Below, one piece after another: positions 9,721 to 18,192 of a stretch of 50,166 bases of DNA (position 1 is its first letter; every line of letters starts with the position of its first letter). Source of the stretch: a virus; IMG/VR virus record IMGVR_UViG_3300025617_000810, positions 1 to 50,166 of that record; one strand, given 5' to 3'. Position numbers and translations under genes: made by a program. The notes beneath the pieces are model-generated. The model did not search any database, had not been told where the DNA came from, and saw only the letters and a program-made list of their open reading frames with translations.

Positions 9721-10635
9721 ATGGCAGTAGGCGATACAATTACCGCGGCAAGGTACAACATTATTCGAGCAAGAATTGCCGCAGTCTTAGGGCTCGGTTC
9801 AGGTGACGAAGGATACGGACAAGCAATTGAAAGTTCCACAATTTCTTCTGGCGCAACAATTACTGCGGCAGACATGGTCAAACTTTATAATGACATGTAT
9901 AAAATTAGACTTCACCAAACTGGCTCAGTACCTACAGAAATTGCACAACCATCAGTAGGAGATACTGTTGAAGATAGCAACACTACTTCAAAAGAAGGAT
10001 ATGCACAATATGAATCTTTAAGTATTACATGTCAAGGTGCAAGACTCAATGTTAATGCAAATCAAACAGGATTACAAGCAGGCACATCTAGTTCAAGAAC
10101 TGCTAGTTGGTCAACTGATATTAACCATATTTTTACAGTAACATTTCCGGGATATGCAGTTACAAACGGTGACGGGTCAACTACTACTATTAGCGGTGCA
10201 GAACATATGCGTGTATTTTTTAATGCAGGCGGAACAATCAATCTAAGTGGTACTATTGGTTCAGGTAATACTCCTATCAATAACGACTGGAGAAATTTGA
10301 TGACTAGTGTTGGAACTGTGATTTTTGGCAGAAGTACTACAAGTAATGGGTCAACAGGTACAAACTACGGTTATTCAAACCTTCCTTCTACGTATACAAC
10401 AGTTTTTAATAAGACAGCAAGTGCTTACGGTGCTAACGATTACTTAATCGAAGCACAAAAAAATGGAGCAGTTTTAACATTCCGTGTTACATTTAACGAA
10501 GATAAAGGTCCTAATCCAAACTTTGACGAAGCAGTAACAGCTACAACAACAAGCACAATCCAGCAAAGAAGGCCAAACAACGCAAGTAGCGTTAATATTC
10601 CAGCGCCAACTTTCAACACAACCAACGCTCTATAA
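9721..10635 (+). CDS. Virion structural protein
   Basis: This 304-aa protein starts MAVGDTITAARYN and has an N-terminal alpha-helical section (ITAADMVKLYNDMYKIRLH) followed by a Ser/Thr/Gly-rich part suggesting beta structure. The start-domain pattern recurs in structural proteins of marine T4-like phages. GAGGAAAC 8-15 bases before the ATG is a good ribosome binding site. It closes the structural run on this strand. It could be a fibre connector or decoration protein; nothing in the sequence decides. Confidence 0.62.
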   Translation: MAVGDTITAARYNIIRARIAAVLGLGSGDEGYGQAIESSTISSGATITAADMVKLYNDMYKIRLHQTGSVPTEIAQPSVGDTVEDSNTTSKEGYAQYESLSITCQGARLNVNANQTGLQAGTSSSRTASWSTDINHIFTVTFPGYAVTNGDGSTTTISGAEHMRVFFNAGGTINLSGTIGSGNTPINNDWRNLMTSVGTVIFGRSTTSNGSTGTNYGYSNLPSTYTTVFNKTASAYGANDYLIEAQKNGAVLTFRVTFNEDKGPNPNFDEAVTATTTSTIQQRRPNNASSVNIPAPTFNTTNAL

Positions 10636-10636
10636 G

Positions 10637-10644
10637 ATTAAATA
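10637..10644 (+). promoter_or_regulatory. Possible late promoter
   Basis: ATTAAATA differs from TATAAATA at two positions. It lies in the 35-base gap after the structural run, 26 bases before the ATG at 10671, nearly the same distance as the exact motif at 8185. AGGAG lies just before the ATG. Confidence 0.25.
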
Positions 10645-10670
10645 GTTTATACTTAACTAGGAGTATAACT

Positions 10671-11018
10671 ATGGATAAAGATCTAGAGAAAGCACTAGAG
10701 TTCGCTAATTTTTCTGCTACACTTAGCACACAAAAGCGATTATTGCAACAAAAATATCAAGAAGACTTAGTGTTATATCATTTAGGCGGAAGATTTACTG
10801 TTTCTAAAGAGTTCTTTTCTTTTGTTTCTAATTTAGTAATGCTTGATGTTAAGAAAACAGTAATTACGGATGATAACAATACACCGATATTAGTTGAAGA
10901 TCTAGCACAGTTTGTCAGTTTAGTAAAGCAACAATACATTACAGCATCTAATAGATACTATTCTGAATACAAAGCCCTTACAACTAAAAGAAACGTTGAA
11001 GGCTTAGTTAATGAGTAA
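10671..11018 (+). CDS. Small hypothetical phage protein
   Basis: This 115-aa charged, mainly helical protein has no recognised motif, signal peptide or membrane segment. A strong AGGAG lies 7 bases before the ATG. Its end overlaps the start of the first glycosyltransferase-like gene by eight bases, so it is the first cistron of the long accessory transcript. It could be a small chaperone or connector for the structural proteins before it, or part of the modification island after it. Confidence 0.6.
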   Translation: MDKDLEKALEFANFSATLSTQKRLLQQKYQEDLVLYHLGGRFTVSKEFFSFVSNLVMLDVKKTVITDDNNTPILVEDLAQFVSLVKQQYITASNRYYSEYKALTTKRNVEGLVNE

Positions 11019-11841
11019 AGGGGTATTATGCTTTGCAAATAATAATGGTGAAATCAATTATGTAAAGCAAGCAGTTTTACTTGCTAATCAGATTAGCAAG
11101 CATTTAGACTTGCCCACTACTGTTGTAACTTCGACACCAGATGCTATTAATAGTAATTATAGAAAAGTGTTTGATAATGTTATTACTATTAATGACTTAG
11201 ATAATAACTTTAAACGTTATCGAAACGGCCAAGAAAGTCATAAAACTCTTCATTTTAAAAATTTCGGCAGATCTAATAGTTATAAGCTAACACCTTATGA
11301 GGAAACACTAGTTTTAGATACAGATATTATTATTTGTAATAATACACTAAAGTATGCTTTTGATACCTCTCATGAATTTCAAATTTATAAAGAATGTACT
11401 GACTTAGCACCTTGGCGTAAACATAAAGAATTTGATTATATTAACGACAAAGGAATTCCGTTCTACTGGGCTTCAATATTTTATTTTAAAAATACTCCAG
11501 AAGTTAAAACATTTTTTACAATATTAAATTATGTTGTAGACAACTGGGAACATTATCAATATGTGTATGATCTAGGATCTCGAAACTTTAGGAATGATCA
11601 TGCGTTTAGCATTGCAATACATATAATGAATGGATTTAAAGATTTAGACTGGGCTAAGACGTTGCCTGGAAAATTATATTATTCTTTAGATAGAGATATA
11701 TTAAGTAAAATGCAAAATGAACAATTAACGTTCCTTCTTGAAAAAGAAAACATTCATGGCGAATATACACTAGCCTCAACAAATAACATGAATGTACATG
11801 TAATGAATAAATTTAGCTTAGATAGGTTGATAAATGTCTAA
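11011..11841 (+). CDS. Glycosyltransferase-like protein (GT-A fold, DTD motif)
   Basis: This 276-aa protein appears to have a GT-A type nucleotide-sugar binding half. The start CFANNNGEINYVKQAVLLANQ resembles the first strand and helix of GT8-like enzymes, and VLDTDIII carries the D103-T-D105 metal-binding motif expected in this fold. Such enzymes transfer a sugar from a nucleotide donor; donor and acceptor cannot be read here. It is paralogous to the next gene (shared MSKG start, YVKQA, TPYEET, VLDTD). Ends overlap on both sides by eight bases, so translation is probably coupled. Soluble, cytoplasmic. Function is by motif only. Confidence 0.6.
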   Translation: MSKGVLCFANNNGEINYVKQAVLLANQISKHLDLPTTVVTSTPDAINSNYRKVFDNVITINDLDNNFKRYRNGQESHKTLHFKNFGRSNSYKLTPYEETLVLDTDIIICNNTLKYAFDTSHEFQIYKECTDLAPWRKHKEFDYINDKGIPFYWASIFYFKNTPEVKTFFTILNYVVDNWEHYQYVYDLGSRNFRNDHAFSIAIHIMNGFKDLDWAKTLPGKLYYSLDRDILSKMQNEQLTFLLEKENIHGEYTLASTNNMNVHVMNKFSLDRLINV

Positions 11842-12634
11842 AGGATATGTAATGATGGCATCGGGCAAAGAGTATGTAAAACAGGCATATCTTTGTGCGT
11901 TAAGTATTAAGAAAACGCAAGAAATTAATAGTGTTTCTATTATTACTAACGACGAGCTTCCTGACGAATATCACAGTGTCTTTGATAATGTAATTGAAAT
12001 ACCTTGGCAAACTGGTACTGATTTTTATCGTACTGAGGACCGTTGGAAAATTTTTCATGTAACACCTTATACAGAAACTATTGTTTTAGATACTGATATG
12101 ATATTTTTATCTAACATAGATTACGTTTGGATATATTTAGAAAAATATGACGTATGCTTTACTACAAACGTTCAAACATATAAAGGTACTACAGTTAAAG
12201 ATAGTTACTATAGACAGGCTTTTGCAAAAAATAATTTACCAAACATCTATTGTGCATTTCACTATTTTAAAAAGAATGATATTGGTTTACAGTATTATAA
12301 ACAGTTGGAATTAATTTGTAAAAACCACGAAGAATTTTATGATATCTATTTAAAAAAATTAAAACCTAGATTAAGTAGTATGGATATCAATCATGCAATA
12401 GCAGTGTTAAACACTGATTTAGAAAAATATTCCTGTAATTTACTTTCATTTGTTCATATGAAGTCAAAAGTACAAGACTGGACAGCACCAAACGATAATT
12501 GGTTAGATGATATTCCGTATTATATGGACGACGACTGCAATTTAAAAATAGGAAATTATAGCCAGCTAGGCGTATTTCATTATACTGAAGATAAATTTTG
12601 TAATCAAATTATGGAGAAGTACAATGTACGCTAG
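11834..12634 (+). CDS. Glycosyltransferase-like protein, paralogue of the preceding gene
   Basis: This 266-aa protein shows the same pattern as its upstream neighbour: MSKGYVMMASGKEYVKQAYL at the N-terminus, then TPYTETIVLDTDMIFL with a D86-T-D88 motif. The C-terminal halves differ, which suggests different acceptors. Start overlaps the upstream stop (ATGTCTAA) and its end overlaps the next gene by eleven bases. Likely cytoplasmic. Candidate acceptors are virion proteins, phage DNA, or a product of the rSAM enzymes downstream, but this is inference. Confidence 0.58.
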   Translation: MSKGYVMMASGKEYVKQAYLCALSIKKTQEINSVSIITNDELPDEYHSVFDNVIEIPWQTGTDFYRTEDRWKIFHVTPYTETIVLDTDMIFLSNIDYVWIYLEKYDVCFTTNVQTYKGTTVKDSYYRQAFAKNNLPNIYCAFHYFKKNDIGLQYYKQLELICKNHEEFYDIYLKKLKPRLSSMDINHAIAVLNTDLEKYSCNLLSFVHMKSKVQDWTAPNDNWLDDIPYYMDDDCNLKIGNYSQLGVFHYTEDKFCNQIMEKYNVR

Positions 12635-13145
12635 TTGGGATGGAAAACAATATGTGTGCTTTGTTAAAGAGACTGGCGAACTGTACAGCGTAGGACCATC
12701 TATTGAGGACGGGTATGAATACATCGAAGTTACTGAAAAAGAAATAGCACCTATTCAATCCTATGAAGACAAGATGGAAGATTACAGAGTATTGTTTGAT
12801 ATCACGACTAAGACATACAAGTTAAAAAAGAATATATCTATAAATGATAAATTTGTATTCAATAAATTGCTACATATATCCGATGATAATTTACATGATC
12901 TAGTTTTTACAGTTGACAAGCAATACAATTTATGTTATATTAATACAAATCAGAGTCTTATAGATTCTAAACTAGAAGAAGAAATATTGTTTAGTGTAAC
13001 AAAAAAAGATGATCCGCATTTTTTGTACAAGACAATTAAGTTTAATTTAAGTGACACACAGCATGTAGAGTTAAATGTACCTGATGAATATAGCATTTAT
13101 TCAGATAGTAAAATAACCAGATGCGTGTACGAGGAAAAGAAATGA
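12624..13145 (+). CDS. Hypothetical protein
   Basis: This 173-aa protein matches no family I recognise. The N-terminal MYASWDGKQYVCFVKETGELYSVG looks like short beta strands, as in small structural or fibre-associated proteins; the rest is acidic and mixed alpha/beta. It overlaps both neighbours (11 bases upstream, ATGA downstream), so it belongs to the same transcript as the glycosyltransferase-like genes. Confidence 0.55.
   Translation: MYASWDGKQYVCFVKETGELYSVGPSIEDGYEYIEVTEKEIAPIQSYEDKMEDYRVLFDITTKTYKLKKNISINDKFVFNKLLHISDDNLHDLVFTVDKQYNLCYINTNQSLIDSKLEEEILFSVTKKDDPHFLYKTIKFNLSDTQHVELNVPDEYSIYSDSKITRCVYEEKK
12913..12941 (+). promoter_or_regulatory. Possible internal sigma70-type promoter
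   Basis: TTGACA, a 17-base spacer, then TATATT sits inside the preceding coding region about 200 bases before the ATG at 13142. It has the same geometry as the stronger intergenic promoters in this window. It may be chance, because it lies in AT-rich coding sequence. Confidence 0.25.
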
Positions 13146-14062
13146 AGTTAAAGATTGCAGAGCAAGACATTATATATCTATCATATGACGAACCAAATGC
13201 AGAAGAAAATTATGCTGATCTACTCACCAAGGCACCGTGGGCAAAACGAGTACACGGAGTAGAAGGCAGTGATGCCGCACACAAAGCATGCGCCGAATTA
13301 AGTGAAACTGATCGATTTATTACAGTTGACGGTGACAACAAAATTCGTCCAGACTTTATTAATCAAGTATTAGATTTTGATGAACATACTGATTTAGAAA
13401 ATAGTGTTATTAGTTGGTGCGGAAAAAATGCTATCAATGGACTTATGTACGGTAATGGCGGTTTAAAATGTTGGCCAAAAGAATACGTTCTTAATATGCG
13501 TACACACGAAAATGCCGATCCAGATAATAAGTCTGCTCAAGTAGATTTTTGCTGGGACTTACAATATATTCAACAAAATAGTTGTTATAGTGATGTATAT
13601 AATAATGCTACGCCACAGCAAGCATGGCGTGCTGGCTATCGTGAAGGTGTAAAGATGGCATTGGATCGAGGAATTAAACCTACTAAAGAAGACTTCTTAA
13701 ATGGTCATTGGAAAAATTTACATAGACTGTGGATCTGGCTAATGGTTGGGTCAGACGTTCAAAATGGTGATTGGGCAATTTACGGAGCACGTGAAGGCCT
13801 AGTTGCTACAATGTTAGATGACTGGGATTATGTAAATGTAAGAGATTTTAAATATTTGAATGATCTCTGGGGCGGTCGAGATGCTTTACCACTAGAGGTA
13901 CTACATGACGAAATTTTTATATTAGGTGCCCGTCTAATTAATGAACTAGAATGTCCAATTGCTATTCAACCATTTACACAAGAACAAAGTGCTTTCTTTA
14001 AAACTGTTTATCAAAACCCTAGTAGAAACAGTGCCCAGCAGTTTATTATAGACAAGGAATAA
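13142..14062 (+). CDS. Glycosyltransferase-like protein (DGD motif)
   Basis: This 306-aa protein opens with DIIYLSYDEPNAEENY and has RFITVDGDNKI, where D63-G-D65 would be the metal-binding motif of a GT-A-like enzyme, then NAINGLMYGNGGLK. It is clearly paralogous to the gene at 15398 (SYxEPNAE, VDGD, INxLxYGxGG). I chose ATG 13142 over an upstream in-frame start at 13121 because it forms an ATGA overlap with the preceding stop and has GAGGAAAAG directly upstream. The donor and acceptor are unknown. A twitch-type rSAM gene separates it from its paralogue, suggesting the three act together. Confidence 0.55.
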   Translation: MKLKIAEQDIIYLSYDEPNAEENYADLLTKAPWAKRVHGVEGSDAAHKACAELSETDRFITVDGDNKIRPDFINQVLDFDEHTDLENSVISWCGKNAINGLMYGNGGLKCWPKEYVLNMRTHENADPDNKSAQVDFCWDLQYIQQNSCYSDVYNNATPQQAWRAGYREGVKMALDRGIKPTKEDFLNGHWKNLHRLWIWLMVGSDVQNGDWAIYGAREGLVATMLDDWDYVNVRDFKYLNDLWGGRDALPLEVLHDEIFILGARLINELECPIAIQPFTQEQSAFFKTVYQNPSRNSAQQFIIDKE

Positions 14063-14063
14063 A

Positions 14064-15410
14064 ATGGAATTAACAGATCCTAAAAAAGTTAAAGAAAAAT
14101 TAAACCAAGTAGGATGTGGATTCTGCTTGGCTAAATGGACACAGGTTACTATACATTTAGGATCAGGATTAAATCATAGTTGTCATCACGTAAAAGCACA
14201 CACGATTCCAATCAACGAAGTTGAAGAAAATCCGCAATTGCTACACAATACAATGTTTAAAAAGAACACCCGCCAGCAAATGAAAAACGGTGAGCGACCC
14301 GGCGAGTGTGACTATTGCTGGCGTATTGAAGATAACACAGATCATTACAGTGATAGAATATGGAAAAGTAGAAATTATTGGAGTTGGCCGGACTATCATA
14401 AAATTGTAAATTCTAATGCTTACGATGATTTTTATCCTAGATATGTTGAAGTAAGTTTTTCTAACGTATGTAACTTTAAATGTAGTTATTGTGGACCGGC
14501 ATTTAGTAGTAAATGGACTGAAGAAATTAAAGAACACGGCCACTATAAATTTAGTACAATTAATTGGTTTTATAATCAACTAGATGAATATCAAAAGCAA
14601 ATTCCTGAAAGAGAAGAAAATCCGTATATTAATGCTTTTTGGAAATGGTTTCCGGAAGCAGTTAAACATATGCACACTTTTCGTATTACAGGAGGCGAAC
14701 CCCTCTTAAGTAAACATACTGACAAAGTTCTGCAACATTTAATTGACAATCCTCAGCCTCAGTTGGAATTTTCTATTAATACAAATGCATGTCCGCCAGG
14801 AAAGTTATGGAATAAATTTATTAAAAAGATACAACACCTTGAGCGTAACAATTGTATCAAAGGATTTACTTTGCATGTAAGTGCAGAAAGCAAAGGAGCA
14901 CAAGCAGAGTACAGTAGAACAGGACTAAACTGGCAACAATTCTACGACAATGTATTGTATTATCTAAAAAATACTAATGGAAAACTAAGTTTTATGTCGG
15001 CATTTAATATCCTAAGTTTTCCTACATTCAGACCGTTTCTTGGAATTGTGTTAAGATTGCGTAATGGGTTTAAAGATAGAGTAAGAATTGCAATCCCGTA
15101 TGTAAGAAATCCTGGGTTTCTCGATGCAATGATCGCAACTGAAGACATGATTGAAAAATATTTAATTCCTTGTGTAGAGTTTATGGAAGAACATTTTGAT
15201 GAGCACGAAACAAATGATTTAAAAAGAATTGTACAAGATCTAAACAAACGTTTTAAAAACCCAGAAGAATTTGGTAGTCTTGCTAAAGAACGTAGATTTA
15301 TGTTTTATGAATTTATCACCCAGTTTGATAAACGTCGAGGTACTGATTTTTTAACTGTATTTCCTGAATTAAAAGATTTTTACAAGGAGTGCAAAAAATG
15401 TACGACATAG
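14064..15410 (+). CDS. Twitch-domain radical SAM protein
   Basis: This 448-aa protein has an N-terminal cysteine-rich region (C18, C21, C40, C82, C85) that should hold an auxiliary iron-sulfur cluster. The radical SAM core follows: C136-x3-C140-x2-C143 (CNFKCSYC) and then TGGEPLL, the SAM-binding GGEP motif. This order matches the family called twitch domain-containing radical SAM protein. Such enzymes cleave SAM to a 5'-deoxyadenosyl radical; the substrate is unknown. It lies between two paralogous glycosyltransferase-like genes, two bases after the upstream stop and overlapping the downstream gene. It is the first of 11 non-QueE rSAM proteins here. Paralogues with the same layout are at 20255 and 27024. 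Confidence 0.85.
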   Translation: MELTDPKKVKEKLNQVGCGFCLAKWTQVTIHLGSGLNHSCHHVKAHTIPINEVEENPQLLHNTMFKKNTRQQMKNGERPGECDYCWRIEDNTDHYSDRIWKSRNYWSWPDYHKIVNSNAYDDFYPRYVEVSFSNVCNFKCSYCGPAFSSKWTEEIKEHGHYKFSTINWFYNQLDEYQKQIPEREENPYINAFWKWFPEAVKHMHTFRITGGEPLLSKHTDKVLQHLIDNPQPQLEFSINTNACPPGKLWNKFIKKIQHLERNNCIKGFTLHVSAESKGAQAEYSRTGLNWQQFYDNVLYYLKNTNGKLSFMSAFNILSFPTFRPFLGIVLRLRNGFKDRVRIAIPYVRNPGFLDAMIATEDMIEKYLIPCVEFMEEHFDEHETNDLKRIVQDLNKRFKNPEEFGSLAKERRFMFYEFITQFDKRRGTDFLTVFPELKDFYKECKKCTT

Positions 15411-16090
15411 TGTTTATAAGTTATCATGAACCAAATGCAGAACAAAATTTTAACGAGTTGTATAAAAGATTTAATACAGTTGGGATCTTTGGAGACGACA
15501 GAGTAAAGCGTGTTACTAATGTAAAGGGTATTCACAATGCTCATATTGAAGCGGCTAAATTAGCAACCACTAATTATTTTTTTGCTGTAGACGGTGACGC
15601 AGTAATAGTTGATGAATTTGATTTTAATTATTATACAACTGAACCTGATACAGTACATGTTTATAGAAGCATGAATCCTATTAACAATTTAATTTATGGT
15701 TACGGCGGTGTAAAGTTGTTTCCAACAGAGTTAACAAAAAATATGGATACAACGACAACTGACATGACAACTAGTATTAGTACTAAATTTAAAGTAATTA
15801 ACGAGATATCTAATATTACTGCATTTAATACTGATGCATTTAGTACATGGAGAAGTGCATTTAGAGAATGTGCTAAATTATCAAGTAAAATTATAGATAG
15901 ACAAATTAATGATGAAACAGATGAACGACTTAAGATATGGACTACTAAGGGAGTTGATAAACCTTTTGGTAAGTATGCCCTGGCGGGTGCTAATGCTGGT
16001 ATGGATTTTGGCCTTTCTTGCAGGCCTGATGAGCTAGTAAATATTAACAACTTCGAATGGTTAAAGGAGCAATTTGATGCAAACTCATGA
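15398..16090 (+). CDS. Glycosyltransferase-like protein, paralogue of the gene at 13142
   Basis: This 230-aa protein starts MYDIVFISYHEPNAEQNF and carries FFAVDGDAVI (D65-G-D67), then INNLIYGYGGVKLFP, matching the 306-aa protein two genes upstream but about 75 residues shorter. I chose ATG 15398 rather than GTG 15389 because AAGGAG ends nine bases before the ATG and would overlap the GTG. It is probably a nucleotide-sugar dependent transferase; function is by motif only. It overlaps the rSAM gene upstream by 13 bases and the methyltransferase-like gene downstream by 14. Confidence 0.52.
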   Translation: MYDIVFISYHEPNAEQNFNELYKRFNTVGIFGDDRVKRVTNVKGIHNAHIEAAKLATTNYFFAVDGDAVIVDEFDFNYYTTEPDTVHVYRSMNPINNLIYGYGGVKLFPTELTKNMDTTTTDMTTSISTKFKVINEISNITAFNTDAFSTWRSAFRECAKLSSKIIDRQINDETDERLKIWTTKGVDKPFGKYALAGANAGMDFGLSCRPDELVNINNFEWLKEQFDANS

Positions 16091-16910
16091 AATTTTAGAT
16101 AGACTAGAATTATTATATCCTACTAGTAGCAAACTAGCAGATCTACGTAGAGCATATGTTGACAAAGATCTTAATAGTATTTTTAGAATTGTTACAGACG
16201 ATAATAAAGATGATTTACGTAAGGCATTGTTACAAGATAACGTGTGGAGTTTATTTCGTGCAGTTAAACAAATTAAAGACACGCCTTTTATTGAAGGTAT
16301 TCGTAAGTTGCAAAAAAACGAAAACTTTGACACGGATTGTATTAGCCGAGGCCAGATAAAAAGTAAACAATGGTTAGTTGCAGAGCTAAAGAATTTAAAT
16401 CTTGATTTAGGTGTTGTATTTTTATGTGCCGGTTGGTATGCAACATTAGCTACTATGATGTTTGAAAATAATTTAAAAATTGAAAAATTTAGAAGTTTTG
16501 ATATCGACGACACTTGCAGAGAAGTAGCAGAAGCATTTAATAAAGATTGGGTGCTTGACGGATGGAAGTTCAAATCCTGCACTAAAGACATTAAAGAAAT
16601 TAATTACGAAAATGCAGTATACACAGTATTACGTGCTAACGGAACAACAGTCGACTTAGGTGATATTCCTAACACCATCATTAATACAAGTTGCGAACAC
16701 ATTAAAAATTTTAGTGAATGGTATGATTTAATTCCGGCAGGAAAATTAGTTATATTACAAAGTAATGATTTCTATGAAGTTGAAGAACATGTTAACTGCA
16801 CTACTAGTATGCACGACTTTGCCGGAATGGCCCCAATGACAACATTGTTATATGAAGGAGAATTAAATCTTGACAAATATACAAGGTACATGCGAATTGG
16901 ATACAAGTAA
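16077..16910 (+). CDS. Class I SAM-dependent methyltransferase-like protein
   Basis: This 277-aa protein has a Rossmann-like SAM-binding region in its second half: LGVVFLCAGWYATLATMMF as motif I (strand and glycine-containing loop), then KFRSFDIDDTCREVAEAFN, where the acidic residues after the second strand would hold the SAM ribose. Later PNTIINTSCEHIKNF fits motif IV. The N-terminal 110 residues are helical. From memory, similar proteins occur in other T4-like marine phages. The methyl acceptor is unknown. ATG 16077 is preferred over TTG 16074 and has GGAG about 8 bases before it. Confidence 0.6.
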   Translation: MQTHEILDRLELLYPTSSKLADLRRAYVDKDLNSIFRIVTDDNKDDLRKALLQDNVWSLFRAVKQIKDTPFIEGIRKLQKNENFDTDCISRGQIKSKQWLVAELKNLNLDLGVVFLCAGWYATLATMMFENNLKIEKFRSFDIDDTCREVAEAFNKDWVLDGWKFKSCTKDIKEINYENAVYTVLRANGTTVDLGDIPNTIINTSCEHIKNFSEWYDLIPAGKLVILQSNDFYEVEEHVNCTTSMHDFAGMAPMTTLLYEGELNLDKYTRYMRIGYK

Positions 16911-17121
16911 TTTATCACTTAGACAACTTCAAACTGAAAGTGCTAGGGCATTAAGTACAATGCAGGCTACTAATAATAATATTTGGCAATTTAATAAACA
17001 AGCACATCACGATAGTCAAAATTGGTATCGTGCAGTTATTAAATGGTATGTAGATCAATACGGAGACTTACCTAGTAAAGTTGGACCAGGTAAAGATATA
17101 AAGTTGGTAATGGATGTATAA
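16870..17121 (+). CDS. 83-aa hypothetical protein preceding the radical SAM array
   Basis: This short ORF starts with TTG; GAAGGAG ends nine bases upstream, which supports the start. It overlaps the methyltransferase-like gene by 41 bases and the first array gene by eight. The protein is polar, rich in Gln, Asn and Ser, with HHDSQNWYRAVIKWYVDQYG as a likely helix. It matches no family I know. Its place directly before nine rSAM genes makes it a candidate partner or substrate, but it has no obvious leader/core organisation or Cys-rich core. Confidence 0.5.
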   Translation: MTNIQGTCELDTSNLSLRQLQTESARALSTMQATNNNIWQFNKQAHHDSQNWYRAVIKWYVDQYGDLPSKVGPGKDIKLVMDV

Positions 17122-18181
17122 TTATAGCGATATACGATCAATTCATTTAGAGGTTACACAAAACTGTCAAGCCAGTTGTCCTATGTGCGACCGTAATATG
17201 AATGGCGAAGGAATTAATCCTCATATTAATCTAGATGAACTTACACTGGAAGATTGTAAAAAAATATTCCTCCCAGAGTTTATTGCACAGCTTAATACTA
17301 TGTATATGTGTGGTAACTTAGGTGATCCTATTGTTGCTCGTGACACATTAGAAATATTCAAATACTTTCGTGAACATAACCCGACAATGTGGTTAAGCAT
17401 GAATACAAATGCAGGAGCAAAAAATGTTGAATGGTGGAATGAATTGGCCTATGTCTTTGGAAGAATGGGGGCTGTTATTTTTAGTGTCGATGGTCTTCGC
17501 GATACGAATCATATTTACAGACAAGGGGTAAATTGGGACAACGTAGAACGTAATATGCGAGCATTTATTGATGCCGGCGGCAGGGCACGTTGGGACTTTT
17601 TAATCTTTGAACATAATCAACATCAAGTTGATGAAGCAGAGGCACTTGCAAAAGAGTGGGGCTGTGAAAAATTTATGAAAAAGAAAACTGGAAGATTTGT
17701 AACAGCACAAGTAGATCCTAAAGATAAACATCAGTCCAAAGACCGTAAAGGAAATGATACTGCTGAATTAAAAAAACCCGATGAGAAATACCTTAATAAA
17801 GCATTGAGTAAACAAGAAGTAATATTGAAGAAATACGGCAGTATGGATGCATATTATAATGCTACTCCTATTATTTGTAAAGTTAAGAAAGAAAATAGTT
17901 TGTTTATTACCGCAGAAGGATTAGCATTGCCTTGTTGCTGGACTGCTGGGCGTATGTATAAATGGTGGCACAAAGATCCTAAAGTAGAACAGATATGGGA
18001 TTTTATTCCTGATAAAAATGCACTAGACGCACGTAATGGTCTTGATAAAGTTTTTGCTACAGGAGTATTTGACCAAATACAAGATAGTTGGAATAAACCT
18101 AGTTGTGACGCTGGCAAACTAAAAGTATGTGCTACAAAGTGCGGCGCCGAGTTTGATCCCTTCACTGAACAATTTAAATAA
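17114..18181 (+). CDS. Radical SAM/SPASM-like protein, class A (array gene 1)
   Basis: This 355-aa protein has the rSAM cluster motif C18-x3-C22-x2-C25 (CQASCPMC). In place of the usual GGEP it has CGNLGDP. It continues with FSVDGLRDTNHIYRQ and FLIFEHNQHQVDEA, two patterns shared by all class A members here. The C-terminal third has a SPASM-like cysteine set (C in IICKVKK, PCCW, PSCDAG, VCATKC), likely binding an auxiliary cluster. rSAM/SPASM enzymes often modify peptides or proteins, but some act on small molecules. It starts the nine-gene array and overlaps the 83-aa ORF by eight bases. Substrate unknown. Confidence 0.83.
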   Translation: MYNYSDIRSIHLEVTQNCQASCPMCDRNMNGEGINPHINLDELTLEDCKKIFLPEFIAQLNTMYMCGNLGDPIVARDTLEIFKYFREHNPTMWLSMNTNAGAKNVEWWNELAYVFGRMGAVIFSVDGLRDTNHIYRQGVNWDNVERNMRAFIDAGGRARWDFLIFEHNQHQVDEAEALAKEWGCEKFMKKKTGRFVTAQVDPKDKHQSKDRKGNDTAELKKPDEKYLNKALSKQEVILKKYGSMDAYYNATPIICKVKKENSLFITAEGLALPCCWTAGRMYKWWHKDPKVEQIWDFIPDKNALDARNGLDKVFATGVFDQIQDSWNKPSCDAGKLKVCATKCGAEFDPFTEQFK

Positions 18182-18192
18182 GTACATATATA

